Part shown: positions 34,760 to 43,795 of the stretch, in pieces | Layout: the number at the start of each line of letters is the position of its first letter | Position numbering within the stretch: position 1 is the first letter of the stretch | NCBI RefSeq assembly: GCF_900102505.1 | Contig: NZ_FMVT01000009.1 | Location: 118,996-182,995 of the forward strand | Reading direction: 5' to 3' | DNA from: Paracoccus tibetensis | Lineage (GTDB): Bacteria > Pseudomonadota > Alphaproteobacteria > Rhodobacterales > Rhodobacteraceae | Length of the DNA stretch: 64,000 bases | Program-made: the position numbers and the translations under genes | Notes under the pieces: generated by a model | What the model saw: only the letters and a program-made list of their open reading frames with translations | Databases searched by the model: none | Told to the model about the DNA's origin: nothing

Positions 34760-35439
34760 CCCCGAAGGCGCGCCAGCAGGACCAGCCGCAGCACCTGCGC
34801 GAAGAAGCGCAAGAGGTCGGTGCCGTGAGCGGGCATGAAGCGCGTCGCATCCGCGCTGCCCATGACGATCATCGCCCGCGGCCGGCGCGCGCCGAGGTCC
34901 AGCGGCAGCAGCGCCTCCGAGGCGACGGCGCGGCCGTGGATCGGCTGCGTGATGGGCGAGGCGGGACGCAACACGATGTCGTCGCCCCGCGGCGCCCGCC
35001 GGCCGGCCGTCACGATCCGGTCCACCGCGCCCGGCGGGGCGATGAACACGTCCTCGGGCAGCTTCGGCAAGGGCGGGTCGGCTTCCACGATCAGCCGCAG
35101 CGTCTCGATCCGCAGGAGAGGCGCGATCTCGGACTGCAGGCAGCCGATGAGATCCTCGAAATCCACCGCCTCCAGAAGGCCGATCACGGCGCGGTGGACG
35201 ATCGCCGTGCCGGACTGGTTGTCGAAGGCCGCGGCGATCACGTTCTCATGCGCGCTCTCCAGCCGGCCGAGCCGGTCTTCCAGCGCCTGCATGGCCCGGC
35301 CGCGGATGTCGACGACATTGGCGCCAAGCTCGGCGTCGCGGGCCCCGACGAGGGCGCGCATGACGTCGGCGTCGCCAAGGATCGTCTCGGGATCGGCGAG
35401 GATGCGGTCCCGGATCTCGGGCTCAAGCCCCGTGCTCAT
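34756..35439 (-). CDS. DUF484 (GAF-like) protein
   Basis: A 227-residue soluble protein with an N-terminal helical segment (IRDRILADPETILGDADVMR ALV) and a GAF-like C-terminal domain (LLRIETLRLIVEAD, LPLDLGARRPRAMIVMGSAD). DUF484 proteins commonly sit beside xerC in proteobacteria, but their function is unknown. The ATG at 35439 is preferred to an upstream GTG-type start because the conserved region begins there. It overlaps xerC by ATGA. Confidence 0.88.
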   Translation of the reverse strand: MSTGLEPEIRDRILADPETILGDADVMRALVGARDAELGANVVDIRGRAMQALEDRLGRLESAHENVIAAAFDNQSGTAIVHRAVIGLLEAVDFEDLIGCLQSEIAPLLRIETLRLIVEADPPLPKLPEDVFIAPPGAVDRIVTAGRRAPRGDDIVLRPASPITQPIHGRAVASEALLPLDLGARRPRAMIVMGSADATRFMPAHGTDLLRFFAQVLRLVLLARLRG

Positions 35440-35452
35440 GCGCGCCGTCCCC

Positions 35453-36106
35453 TCAGAGGATCTTCTGGCCGGTCTTGGCCCAGTCCGCATTGAACTGCTC
35501 CAGCCCCTTGTCGGTCAAGAGGTGGTTCGCCATGGACTTGATGACGGCCGGAGGGGCGGTGATCACGTCGGCGCCGATCTTGGCGACCTCGATGATGTGG
35601 TTCACGTTGCGGATCGAGGCGGCGAGGATCTGGGTCTCGTAGCCGTAATTGTCGTAGATCTCGCGGATGTCGGCGATCAGGTCCACGCCGTCCAGGTGCA
35701 TGTCGTCCAGCCGGCCGATGAAGGGGCTGATGAAGGTCGCGCCGGCCTTGGCGGCCAGGATCGCCTGCGCCGGGCTGAAGCAGAGCGTGACGTTGACCAT
35801 GTGCCCGTCGTCGGAGAGGGCGCGGCAGGCCTTGAGCCCGTCCAGCGTCAGCGGCACCTTCACGGTGATGTTGCCGGCGATCTGCGCCAGGTGCTTGCCC
35901 TCGCGGATCATCTCGGCCGCGTCCGAAGCGACCACCTCGGCCGAGACGGGACCGGGGACCAGTTCGCAGATCTCGCGGATCACTTCGGCGATGTTGCGGC
36001 CCGACTTCGCGATGAGCGAGGGGTTGGTCGTCACGCCATCGACCATCCCCAGTTCGTGCAGGTCCCGGATGGCGGCGATGTCGGCGGTATCGACGAAGAA
36101 TTTCAT
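35453..36106 (-). CDS. fsa: Fructose-6-phosphate aldolase / small transaldolase
   Basis: A 217-residue Schiff-base aldolase of the small transaldolase group. It begins [20 protein letters not shown] and has [17 protein letters not shown], the catalytic Lys in NITVKVPLT, and [20 protein letters not shown]. This short type acts as transaldolase in several bacteria and as fructose-6-phosphate aldolase in E. coli; the sequence alone does not separate them. The ATG at 36106 has AGGAG. It is divergent from priA and 13 bp upstream of the DUF484 gene. Confidence 0.9.
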   Translation of the reverse strand: MKFFVDTADIAAIRDLHELGMVDGVTTNPSLIAKSGRNIAEVIREICELVPGPVSAEVVASDAAEMIREGKHLAQIAGNITVKVPLTLDGLKACRALSDDGHMVNVTLCFSPAQAILAAKAGATFISPFIGRLDDMHLDGVDLIADIREIYDNYGYETQILAASIRNVNHIIEVAKIGADVITAPPAVIKSMANHLLTDKGLEQFNADWAKTGQKIL

Positions 36107-36214
36107 GGGCCAAGGCTCCTCGGTTCGGTTCTGGGGGGTGATAGCGCAAAAGGTCGGCGCCCGGAAGTCAGAAGGGCCGCGCCCGCCGATGCTGCCTTGC
36201 ATATGGTGGCGCGC

Positions 36215-38431
36215 ATGGCTTTATCGCAACCGATGAAGATGCCCGCCTTCTTTCCCGCCCGCGCCCGGATCGGCGTCCTGACCTGCGAGCCGGTGGGGAT
36301 GCTGGACTATCTGGCGCCCGAGGGCGGCGTGCGGCAGGGCGCGCTGGTGCTGGTCCCGCTTGGGCCGCGCCGGGTGATCGGGCTGGTCTGGGGTGAGGGG
36401 GTGGGCGATTTCGACCTGGCCAAGCTGCGCCCCGTGGCGCGGGTGCTGGAGGCCGAGCCCTTCGACGCCCGCTTCCTCGATTTCCTGTCACGGGCGGCCG
36501 ACTACACGCTGACGCCGCTGCCCCTGATGCTGCGGATGGCGACGCGGGCGCCGGACCTCGACCAGCCGCCGGCGGCGCGACGGGTGATCGTGCCGGGCTC
36601 GGGGCAGGCGTCCCGAATGACCGAGGCACGGGCGCGGGTGATGCAGGTCATGGCGGATCATGGCGGGGCGAGCTTCGCGGCCTCCGAGCTGGCGCAACTC
36701 GCCGGCGTGGGCGTGTCGGTGGTCAAGGGGCTGGTGACGCAGGGCGCGCTGGCCGAGATCGAGGCGCCGCGCGATCTGCCCTATCCGGCGCTTGACCCGG
36801 CGCGGCCGGGCAAGCCGCTGGACGCCGACCAGCAGGCCGCCGCCGATGCGCTGCGGGCCAAGCTGAAGGCGGGCGGCTACGGCACGACGCTTCTGCGCGG
36901 TGTCACCGGATCGGGCAAGACCGAGGTCTATCTGGAGGCGGTGGCCGCGTGCCTCGCGCAGGGCCGGCAGGCGCTGGTCCTGCTGCCCGAGATCGCGCTC
37001 TCGGCCGAGTTCCTCGACCGGGTCGAGGCGCGCTTCGGCGCCCGTCCCGGCGAATGGCACAGCGGCATCACCCGCTCCGAGCGGCGGCGCCTGTGGCACA
37101 TGGCCGGGCGCGGCGAGGTGCAGCTTGTGGTCGGCGCGCGCTCGGCCCTGTTCCTGCCCTTCCGCGACCTGGGGCTGGTCGTCGTCGACGAGGAGCATGA
37201 CGGCAGCTACAAGCAGGAGGATGTCGTCTATTACAGCGCGCGGGACATGGCGGTGCTGCGCGCCTCGATCAACGCGGGGCAGGTGGTGCTGGCCTCGGCG
37301 ACGCCGTCCCTGGAGAGCTGGGTGAACGCGGCGACGGGCAAGTATCAGCGGCTGGACCTGCGCTCGCGCTATGGCGCGGCCGAGCTGCCCGAGATGGCCG
37401 CGATCGACCTGCGGGCCGAGGCGATGGAGGCGGGGCGCTGGATCTCTCCGACGCTGGTCCGCGCGGTCGAGGCGCGGCTGGCGCGGGGCGAGCAGTCGCT
37501 GCTGTTCCTGAACCGCCGGGGCTTCGCGCCCGTCACCGTCTGCCGCGCCTGCGGCGAGCAGGTGGGCTGTCACCAATGCGATGCCCGCATGGTCGAGCAC
37601 CGCTTCCAGAACCGCCTCGTCTGCCACCAATGCGGCGAGACGCGGCCGATCCCGCTGGCCTGCCCCTCCTGCGGGGTCGAGGGGAAGCTGGCGCCGGTCG
37701 GGCCGGGCGTCGAGCGCATCGCCGAGGAGGTCGCCGCGCGGTTCCCCGAGGCGAAGGCCGAGGTGCTGTCCTCGGACCTCTTCCACTCGGCGCGGGCCCT
37801 GAAGGAGACGATCGCGCGGATCGCGGAAGGCGGCGCGGACATCATCATCGGCACGCAGATCGTCGCCAAGGGGCACAATTTTCCGAAGCTGACGCTGGTG
37901 GGCGTGATCGACGCCGACCTGGGCCTGCAGGGGGCCGACCTGCGCGCGGCCGAGCGCAGCTTCCAGCTGATGCGGCAGGTGGCGGGGCGGGCGGGGCGTC
38001 AGTCGGGGGCGGCGCCGGGCGTGGCGCTGCTTCAGACGCACCAGCCGGACCACGCGGTGATCCGGGCGATCCTGTCAGGCAGCGACGAGGCCTTCTGGGA
38101 TGCCGAAGCCGCGGGCCGGCAGGCGGCCGGGATGCCGCCCTTCGGCCGGCTGGCGGGGATCATCCTGTCGCATCCGGATCTGTCGGTGGTCAGCGACTTC
38201 GCCCGTCACCTGGCCGATGCCGCCCTGCCGCTGGCCGAGGCGGGGGCAGAGCTGTGGGGGCCGGCGCCGGCGCCCATCGCGCGGGTGCGGGGGCGGCACC
38301 GGATGCGGATGCTGGTCCGCGCGCCGCGCCAGGCACCGTTGCAGGCGGCCATCGCGGACTGGCTGGCGCCGATCAAGCTGCCGGTGAACCTGCGCCTGTC
38401 GGTGGACATCGACCCGCAGAGCTTCCTCTGA
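36215..38431 (+). CDS. priA: Primosomal protein N' (replication restart helicase PriA)
   Basis: PriA reloads the replisome at stalled forks. The 738-residue protein has the 3'-end-binding N-terminal domain, the Walker A region [20 protein letters not shown], the box [12 protein letters not shown], and the zinc-binding insert [13 protein letters not shown] plus [18 protein letters not shown]. The C-terminal helicase lobe includes [15 protein letters not shown]. The start could be the ATG at 36203, 36215 or 36233; none has a strong ribosome site and I took the middle one. The REP-like element R4 follows. Confidence 0.95.
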   Translation: MALSQPMKMPAFFPARARIGVLTCEPVGMLDYLAPEGGVRQGALVLVPLGPRRVIGLVWGEGVGDFDLAKLRPVARVLEAEPFDARFLDFLSRAADYTLTPLPLMLRMATRAPDLDQPPAARRVIVPGSGQASRMTEARARVMQVMADHGGASFAASELAQLAGVGVSVVKGLVTQGALAEIEAPRDLPYPALDPARPGKPLDADQQAAADALRAKLKAGGYGTTLLRGVTGSGKTEVYLEAVAACLAQGRQALVLLPEIALSAEFLDRVEARFGARPGEWHSGITRSERRRLWHMAGRGEVQLVVGARSALFLPFRDLGLVVVDEEHDGSYKQEDVVYYSARDMAVLRASINAGQVVLASATPSLESWVNAATGKYQRLDLRSRYGAAELPEMAAIDLRAEAMEAGRWISPTLVRAVEARLARGEQSLLFLNRRGFAPVTVCRACGEQVGCHQCDARMVEHRFQNRLVCHQCGETRPIPLACPSCGVEGKLAPVGPGVERIAEEVAARFPEAKAEVLSSDLFHSARALKETIARIAEGGADIIIGTQIVAKGHNFPKLTLVGVIDADLGLQGADLRAAERSFQLMRQVAGRAGRQSGAAPGVALLQTHQPDHAVIRAILSGSDEAFWDAEAAGRQAAGMPPFGRLAGIILSHPDLSVVSDFARHLADAALPLAEAGAELWGPAPAPIARVRGRHRMRMLVRAPRQAPLQAAIADWLAPIKLPVNLRLSVDIDPQSFL

Positions 38432-38441
38432 GCGCGGAGGA

Positions 38442-38510
38442 GGGGGCTGCCTGCCCCCTCTTGGCCTGCGGCCAATTCACCCCCGGGGATATTTCAACAC
38501 AGAAGATGGG
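38442..38510 (-). repeat. REP-like element R4: head plus two hairpins, minus orientation
   Basis: Between convergent priA and the lytic transglycosylase gene. Read on the minus strand: head with CTTCTGTGTTGAAATATCC, hairpin 1 TTGGCC-GCA-GGCCAA (38461-38475), hairpin 2 GGGGGC with loop AGGCA and GCCCCC (38442-38458). It is almost the same as R3 at 27.5 kb through hairpin 1; hairpin 2 differs only around the loop. Confidence 0.75.
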
Positions 38511-39482
38511 TCAGTTGCGCAGGACGATGCAGCGGCCGCCGAGGCTCTGGAAGCGGGTGCAGAAGCGGATGGCGTCGGTGCGGCTCTCGTAGCCGACCTG
38601 GGCGGTGTAGACGGCGCTCGGCATGCCGTTCATGCGTTTGCGCACATAGCCGACGCGGCGGCCGTCATCTAGGATCGGGCGCAGCGTCCGGTTCAGGCGC
38701 GCGACTTGCTGGGCGGCCCCCGACTGGCTGGGATGGCTTGCGACGATCACGCCCCAGGGAAAGACGCGTGGCTGGGTGTCGAACTCGCGCAGCTTGCGGC
38801 TGTCGGCCATCAGTTCGCAGGCGGCGCGGAAGGGCATGCCATCGGCCAGCGCCAGCTTCAGATCGCCGCTGGCGGGGGGCTGGTCGCGCCAGCGATGGGC
38901 GCTGTGGCCGGTGATCGCCTCGACATAGTCCAGCGTCTCGAAGGGCAGGGTCGAGGTCTCGCGCGCCTTGAAGCGCGCGGCCCGCGCCTCGCCTCCATTA
39001 TAGGCGACGGCGGCAAGGCCGATATTGCCGAACTGGTCCGTGAGGCGGCGCAGGTACCAGGCCGATTTTGCGATGGCCTGGGCGGGGTTGAACGGGTCGT
39101 CCAGCCGGTAGAGCGCGGCCGTGCCGGGCATGAACTGCGCGATCCCGAGCGCGCCGGCCGGGCTGACCGCCGCCGGCTCGAACCGGCTTTCCTTCCAGAG
39201 GAGACGCGCGAGGAAGGCCGCGTCCAGCCGGTGCTCGGCGGCGTTGCGTTCGATCAGGCGGCAGACATCGGCGGCATAGCTGCTCTGGCGGATGCAGTCG
39301 CGGCCGTCATCGGTGCAGCGGATCTGGTCGGTCAGGCGCGGCGGCGGAAGCCCCAGAAGCGCGTCAACGGCTGGCGCCGCCCCCGCCGGGGCCGGCGCGA
39401 GCAGCAGCGCGACCGCGGCGAGCCGGGTCGCGAGCGCGCGCCAGCCCGGGCGCGCCGGGGTCTTCGGAGGATCAGCCGGCAT
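38511..39482 (-). CDS. Lytic transglycosylase (SLT domain) with SPOR-like C-terminus
   Basis: A 323-residue exported peptidoglycan-cleaving enzyme. The signal region (residues about 15-37) precedes an SLT domain with the catalytic Glu in LLWKESRFEPAAVSPAGALG and the following GIAQFMPGT and AVAYNGGEARAARF motifs. The last 70 residues (AVYTAQVGYESRTDAIRFCT) look like a SPOR or SPOR-like module, which would bind glycan at division sites. It lies 15 bp downstream of the Lys/Ala-rich gene on the same strand. Confidence 0.9.
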   Translation of the reverse strand: MPADPPKTPARPGWRALATRLAAVALLLAPAPAGAAPAVDALLGLPPPRLTDQIRCTDDGRDCIRQSSYAADVCRLIERNAAEHRLDAAFLARLLWKESRFEPAAVSPAGALGIAQFMPGTAALYRLDDPFNPAQAIAKSAWYLRRLTDQFGNIGLAAVAYNGGEARAARFKARETSTLPFETLDYVEAITGHSAHRWRDQPPASGDLKLALADGMPFRAACELMADSRKLREFDTQPRVFPWGVIVASHPSQSGAAQQVARLNRTLRPILDDGRRVGYVRKRMNGMPSAVYTAQVGYESRTDAIRFCTRFQSLGGRCIVLRN

Positions 39483-39497
39483 GGGTCATGCGCGGCC

Positions 39498-40442
39498 TCA
39501 GTCGGCCTTGGCCGGGCGGGTCTTGCCCTTGCCCTTGCCGGCATCGGCCTTGGCGGGCTTTGCCGGCTTCTCGGCCTTGACGGGCTTCTCCGCCTTGGCG
39601 GCCGCGGTCTTGCCGCGGGCGGGTTTCGGCGCCTCGGCGGCAGCGGCAGCGGCGGCGCGGGCCTTGCCGGCGGGCTTCTCCTTGGCCGGCTTGTCCTTGG
39701 CCGACTTGTCTTTGGCGGGCTTGGCCGCGGTCTGGGTCTCGGCGCGAGCGGCGTTCTTCTCGGCCTTGCGGGCCGACTTGCGCTCGGCCTTGGCGGCGTC
39801 CTTCTCGGCCTGCTTGGCGGCCTTCTTCTCGGCCTTGCGCGCGTCGCGCGCGGCGTCCTTCTCGGCCTTGCGCGCCTCGGCGGCGGCTGCCTTCTCGGAG
39901 GCCTTCGCCGCCTGCTTCTCGGCCTTCTTCGCGGCCTTGGCGGCTTCCTTGTCGGTCATCCTGTCGTCCCTCGTGAGTGACTGGTTGTCGGCCGCCGCGC
40001 CCTTCCGGCGCGGGAGGCGGTGCGGTTCGGTGCGCAGATCGGTCTTGCGCGCCTCGGCCGGCTTGCGGCCGGGCGGCGTGCGGCGAACGGTGGCGGGCGC
40101 GCGCTTGGCGCCGGCGCCCTTGCCGGGCTTCACCGCGACCGCCTTGGCAGGCGCGGGCGCGCTGGCCGCTCCTGCCTTGCGTGCGCGGGCAGAGGGAAGG
40201 CCACGCCGGCGGCGTTCGGCCTCGGCGCGGCGGATCGCGGCGGCCAGAAGGTCGCGCGGGCCGGGCGCGGCGGCCTCGGATGCGGCCTCGGGCGCGTCGG
40301 ATTCGGCGGCGCGCAGGTCCTCCAGCAGGGCAAGAAGCGCGGCATCGGCAAGCTCGCCAAGCTCGGGCTGCCGGCTCTGCCGGGTGAGATCGCGCAGGTC
40401 GGGACCCAGAAGGTCCTGCTCGAGCTTAAGATAATTCGGCAT
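39498..40442 (-). CDS. Lysine/alanine-rich protein with histone H1-like C-terminal half
   Basis: A 314-residue basic protein. The N-terminal 160 residues (MPNYLKLEQDLLGPDLRDLT) are ordinary and then increasingly Arg/Pro-rich. From about residue 162 (MTDKEAAKAAKKAEK) to the end it consists of Lys/Ala/Glu repeats and PAK-like units (KPAKDKSAKDKPAKEKPAGK), as in bacterial histone H1-like proteins. DNA or RNA binding is likely by composition only. An internal ATG at 39959 with AGG upstream could give a separate short basic protein. A GTG at 40481 would add 13 residues. Confidence 0.7.
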   Translation of the reverse strand: MPNYLKLEQDLLGPDLRDLTRQSRQPELGELADAALLALLEDLRAAESDAPEAASEAAAPGPRDLLAAAIRRAEAERRRRGLPSARARKAGAASAPAPAKAVAVKPGKGAGAKRAPATVRRTPPGRKPAEARKTDLRTEPHRLPRRKGAAADNQSLTRDDRMTDKEAAKAAKKAEKQAAKASEKAAAAEARKAEKDAARDARKAEKKAAKQAEKDAAKAERKSARKAEKNAARAETQTAAKPAKDKSAKDKPAKEKPAGKARAAAAAAAEAPKPARGKTAAAKAEKPVKAEKPAKPAKADAGKGKGKTRPAKAD

Positions 40443-40520
40443 CAGACCACTCTGGAAACCCGGTTGCAGGACATCGCGCACGCCAAGACTTTGCTCAAAT
40501 TGTGCTGCGGATGCAAATGG

Positions 40521-40545
40521 AAAGACCCCGGCCGGGGCCGGGGTC
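40521..40545 (-). terminator. Terminator of the second L,D-transpeptidase gene
   Basis: GACCCCG and CGGGGTC (40524-40545) pair around an 8-nt GC-rich loop, followed on the minus strand by TTTCC, 30 bp after the stop codon. Confidence 0.7.
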
Positions 40546-40574
40546 CGTCGCAGGTTCCGCGGGGCAGGCGATGC

Positions 40575-41546
40575 CTACCAGGCCGGCACGGCGCTTTCGA
40601 CCGGCGAGACCCAGGTGGTGGCGGTGGCCGCGGGCAGGGCCGCCGGCGCGCTCGGCGCGAAGGGATCGGTCACCGCCACGGCGCCGCTGGCCATCGGATC
40701 GAAGGCCGGCGCGGTCGCCATCTGCGCGTAGGGATCGGCCGGCTGCGCCGCCATCGGGTCATAGGCCGGCGCGGCGAGCGCGGCGGCCGGCGCCTGCCCC
40801 TGCGCCTGCGCCTGCTGCATCTCGGAGGCGGGGATCACGTAGCCCTCGGGCGTCTCGATCATCGGGCCTTCCATCCGCAGGCTGTCGCTCTGCGAGCGGA
40901 CGGTGACGCGGGTGCCGTTCGGCACCTGCTCGAAGAGGTCGATGATGTCCTGGTTGAACAGGCGGATGCAGCCGGCCGAGGTCGCCTTGCCGATCGACGA
41001 GGGGTCCATCGTGCCGTGGATGCGGTAATAGGTGTCGGTGTTGCCCTGGTAGAGATAGAGCGCCCGCGAGCCGAGCGGGTTGTGCATCCCGCCCGACAGG
41101 CCGCCCGCGAACTGGCTGTACAGCTCGGGCTCGGTGCGGATCATGTTGTCGGTCGGGCGCCAGCTGGGCCACGATGCCTTGCGGGCGATGGTGGCCGAGC
41201 CCTCGAAGCCCTTGCCGGCGCGGCCGACCGCCACGCCGTAGCGCATCGCCTGCCCGCCGGGCTGCACGTGGTAGAGGACGCGCGCATAGGGATCGACGAC
41301 GATGCTTCCGGGAGCCTCGCTGCCGTTGAAGGGGACCATCTGGCGACGGTTGCGGTCGGTCAGGTAGGCGGCGCGGACGGCCGGGATCTGGATGACCTCT
41401 CCGCTCGGGCCCGCGTCCTGGCGGGCCTGGTAAATCGCGGGCACCTCGGCCGAACGCGTCGGGGCGGGCGCGGTGGCGGTTTCCTGGCTTGGGCCGCAGG
41501 CCGCCAGCCCGAGGGCCAGCGCCGCAAAGAGGGGTGCGAGGCGCAT
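40575..41546 (-). CDS. L,D-transpeptidase lipoprotein (YkuD family)
   Basis: A 323-residue lipoprotein: MRLAPLFAALALGLAACGPS carries a clear lipobox with Cys17. The YkuD domain has YYRIHGTMDPSSIG and the nucleophile motif KATSAGCIRLFNQDI. The C-terminal 90 residues are low-complexity, Ala/Pro-rich with repeated DPMA- and DPFA-type units. It should cross-link peptidoglycan or anchor proteins to it. It is unlike the first L,D-transpeptidase of the window, which has a peptidoglycan-binding domain and no lipobox. AAGGAAAG precedes the ATG at 41546. Confidence 0.92.
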   Translation of the reverse strand: MRLAPLFAALALGLAACGPSQETATAPAPTRSAEVPAIYQARQDAGPSGEVIQIPAVRAAYLTDRNRRQMVPFNGSEAPGSIVVDPYARVLYHVQPGGQAMRYGVAVGRAGKGFEGSATIARKASWPSWRPTDNMIRTEPELYSQFAGGLSGGMHNPLGSRALYLYQGNTDTYYRIHGTMDPSSIGKATSAGCIRLFNQDIIDLFEQVPNGTRVTVRSQSDSLRMEGPMIETPEGYVIPASEMQQAQAQGQAPAAALAAPAYDPMAAQPADPYAQMATAPAFDPMASGAVAVTDPFAPSAPAALPAATATTWVSPVESAVPAW

Positions 41547-41865
41547 CGTTCGCTTTCCTTGTCCATCAAGAACGCATCGGCAGGGACGCGTCCGGGCAGC
41601 ATCTGGGGGTCGTCGCGCGCAACAGGCCGTCATGCGCGATTCGTACGTTCTTCGTTGAGCCTGCAAGCCCGGTGCACGTCAAGTCCAAGGCCGCACAACT
41701 CGGCGTCAGCAGGACCCGGCTGGCCGCTTCTGTGGCGCAAGGGCGTCAGCACAATCAACTTTCTACGTCAGGGGAACAACTTGACGTGTCCTTTGGTTTC
41801 AACTGCGGCGCGTTTAGTTGCCCCGCGTCCCGGGGCGCGTTCGCCGGTGACAAGGCCGCCGGCGC
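41547..41865. promoter_or_regulatory. 319-bp divergent intergenic region before the MFS exporter
   Basis: No gene is visible. A 6-bp inverted repeat ACGTCA-N11-TGACGT lies at 41765-41787, in the most AT-rich part, and its right arm overlaps a TTGACG that could be a -35 for the exporter. A second TTGACG lies on the minus strand (41677-41682) upstream of the transpeptidase gene. No clear -10 matches. Confidence 0.4.
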
Positions 41866-43563
41866 ATGTCACCGGGGCCACGACCAGAAGCACGAGAAGT
41901 CCCGCCCTTGCGCCAGAACCGGCCCCCGTCCAGATCGTCCCGCCCGGCCTCCGCCTTGGCGCCGTTCCGCTACCCGGACTTCCGCCTCCTGTGGGGGGCG
42001 ACGCTGATGTCGAATTTCGGCGGGCTGGTGCAGGCGGTGGGGGCGGCCTGGCTGATGACCCAGCTGACCGACAGCGCCACGCTGATCGCGCTGGTGCAGG
42101 CCTCGAACACGCTGCCGGTGATGCTGCTGGCCATCGCCTCGGGGGCGCTTGCCGACATCTTCGACCGCAAGACGCTGCTGATGCTGGCGCTCATCTTCAT
42201 GACCGTCGTCTCGGCCGCCTTGGCGCTGGTTGCCTGGAGCGGCGGGCTGACGCCCTGGCTGCTCCTCGGCTTCACCTTCATGCTGGGGGCGGGCCAGGCG
42301 GTCTACAACCCGCCCTGGCAGGCCAGCATGGGCGATCTGGTCGCGCGCGAGGACCTGCCGGCGGCGGTCAGTCTCAACTCGGTCGGCTTCAACCTGATGC
42401 GCAGCGTCGGCCCGGCCGCCGGAGGGCTTATTGTCGCCGGGTTCGGCGCCGCCGCGGCCTTCGCGGTGAACGCGGTGAGCTACCTGCCGCTGCTCGGCGC
42501 GATGAGCCGTTGGCGGCCGAAGCTTGCGCCGCGGGTGACGACGCCCGAGCCCTTCGTCGCGGCCATGGGCGCGGGGCTGCGCTATGTCGCCCTGTCGCCG
42601 AACCTGATGCGGGTGATCCTGCGCGGCGCGCTCTTCGGCTTTGCCGCCATCGCGGTGCTGGCGCTGCTGCCGCTTGTCGCCACCAGCCATCCCGAGGGCG
42701 GCTCGCTGCTTTTCGGCGGGCTGCTCGGCTGCTACGGGATCGGCGCGATCATCGGCGCCATGCTGAACGGCCGCATCCGGGCGCGGCTGGAGAACGAGCA
42801 TGTAGTGCGCCTCGCCTTCGCCGGCTTCGCGGCCGCAGCCCTGCTGCTGGGGCTGACCCAGTCCGTCTGGCTGCACGCGCTGGCGCTGGTGCCGGCCGGG
42901 GCGTCCTGGGTGCTGGCGCTGTCGCTCTTCAACGTGACGGTGCAGCTCTCGACGCCGCGTTGGGTCGTGGCGCGGGCGCTGGCGCTCTACCAGACGGCGA
43001 CGTTCGGCGGGATGGCGGCGGGTTCCTGGGCTTGGGGGGCGCTCGCAGGCGCCGAGGGGGTGGACCGGGCGCTGACGACGGCGGGCCTGCTGCTGCTGGT
43101 CGGCGCGGCGCTCGGCTTCTGGCTCCGCGCGCCCGAGTTCGGGACCGCCGATCTGGACCCGGTGAACCGCTTCCGCGAGCCCTCGCTGCGGCTGGACCTG
43201 CGCGGCCGCTCGGGCCCGATCATGGTGATGGTCGACTACCGGATCGAGCAGGAGGACGTGGCCGAGTTCCTGCGCCTCATGCGCCTGCGCCGCAACATCC
43301 GCCGCCGCGACGGCGCCCGCAACTGGGCGCTGCTGCGTGACCTCGAGCATCCCGACCAGTGGAGCGAGACCTACCACATCGCGACCTGGGACGAGTATGT
43401 CCGCCACAACCTGCGCCGCACCAAGTCGGACGCCGAGGTGACGGTGGCGCTGCGCGCCCTGCACAAAGGCGAGGGCGATCCGCTGGTCCACCGCATGATC
43501 GAGCGCCACAACGTCACGCCCGAGGACGATCTGCCGCTGATCGGGAAGATGGAGATCCCCTGA
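41866..43563 (+). CDS. MFS exporter of the EntS/MFS_3 type with a C-terminal monooxygenase-like domain
   Basis: A 565-residue protein. Residues about 30-425 form the MFS part (FRYPDFRLLWGATLMSNFGG, LASGALADIFDRKTLL-like segment, GAGQAVYNPPWQASMGDLVA), related to siderophore exporters of the EntS group. The remaining 130 residues (VDYRIEQEDVAEFLRLMRLR and TYHIATWDEYVRHNLRRTKS) resemble the dimeric ABM-type fold found at the end of MFS_3 proteins. Alternative starts include a TTG at 41909. No siderophore genes are near, so the substrate is open. Confidence 0.85.
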   Translation: MSPGPRPEAREVPPLRQNRPPSRSSRPASALAPFRYPDFRLLWGATLMSNFGGLVQAVGAAWLMTQLTDSATLIALVQASNTLPVMLLAIASGALADIFDRKTLLMLALIFMTVVSAALALVAWSGGLTPWLLLGFTFMLGAGQAVYNPPWQASMGDLVAREDLPAAVSLNSVGFNLMRSVGPAAGGLIVAGFGAAAAFAVNAVSYLPLLGAMSRWRPKLAPRVTTPEPFVAAMGAGLRYVALSPNLMRVILRGALFGFAAIAVLALLPLVATSHPEGGSLLFGGLLGCYGIGAIIGAMLNGRIRARLENEHVVRLAFAGFAAAALLLGLTQSVWLHALALVPAGASWVLALSLFNVTVQLSTPRWVVARALALYQTATFGGMAAGSWAWGALAGAEGVDRALTTAGLLLLVGAALGFWLRAPEFGTADLDPVNRFREPSLRLDLRGRSGPIMVMVDYRIEQEDVAEFLRLMRLRRNIRRRDGARNWALLRDLEHPDQWSETYHIATWDEYVRHNLRRTKSDAEVTVALRALHKGEGDPLVHRMIERHNVTPEDDLPLIGKMEIP

Positions 43564-43590
43564 GCGTAGCGCCGGCGGCACCCTCGCAAG

Positions 43591-43611
43591 CCGGGGGTTT
43601 TCCACCCCCGG
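43591..43611. repeat. GC-rich hairpin outside the left end of E2
   Basis: CCGGGGG and CCCCCGG form a perfect 7-bp stem around TTTTCCA, 28 bp after the MFS stop codon and just outside cassette E2. It probably belongs to the REP-like unit and could help end transcription. Confidence 0.5.
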
Positions 43612-43620
43612 ACCCCCGGA

Positions 43621-43795
43621 GGATATTTCACGACCAAAGCAGGCTTAAGCCTTTCTTAACGGGCAGGTGCTACTTGAGGTCTACGGTACAGGCGGGGACG
43701 CCGATGACCGTGACCGAAGCAGGCACCCTGTCTGACGCTGGAGCGATCCCCGGCAGGCAGGGTGTTCTCTGTCCTGCTTTGGTCCCGAAATATCC
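43621..43795 (+). repeat. Inverted-repeat-bounded cassette E2 with 28-nt conserved core and a CtrA-type box, candidate structured RNA
   Basis: A 175-bp element between the convergent MFS and nadE genes. GGATATTTC and GAAATATCC form its ends. The inner arms GACCAAAGCAGG (43632-43643) and CCTGCTTTGGTC (43773-43784) are perfectly complementary but differ in sequence from the arms of E1. TTAA-N7-TTAAC is at 43645-43660. The 28-nt core at 43684-43711 equals that of E1 and folds as ACGGT/ACCGT plus GGCG/CGCC with a GGGA loop. A further stem, CACCCTG/CAGGGTG, lies at 43723-43764. Two ATG-led frames in E1 and E2 share only the first four codons, so a peptide is unlikely. Confidence 0.6.

Noticed and set aside
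40020..41865. Long plus-strand frame that would extend the MFS region upstream
   Set aside because: It is antisense to the Lys/Ala-rich and transpeptidase genes and its frame differs from that of the exporter.
17605..43795. E1 and E2 as the two ends of a large composite transposon
   Set aside because: The 26 kb between them is ordinary conserved chromosome, there is no transposase, and each cassette already has its own pair of ends.
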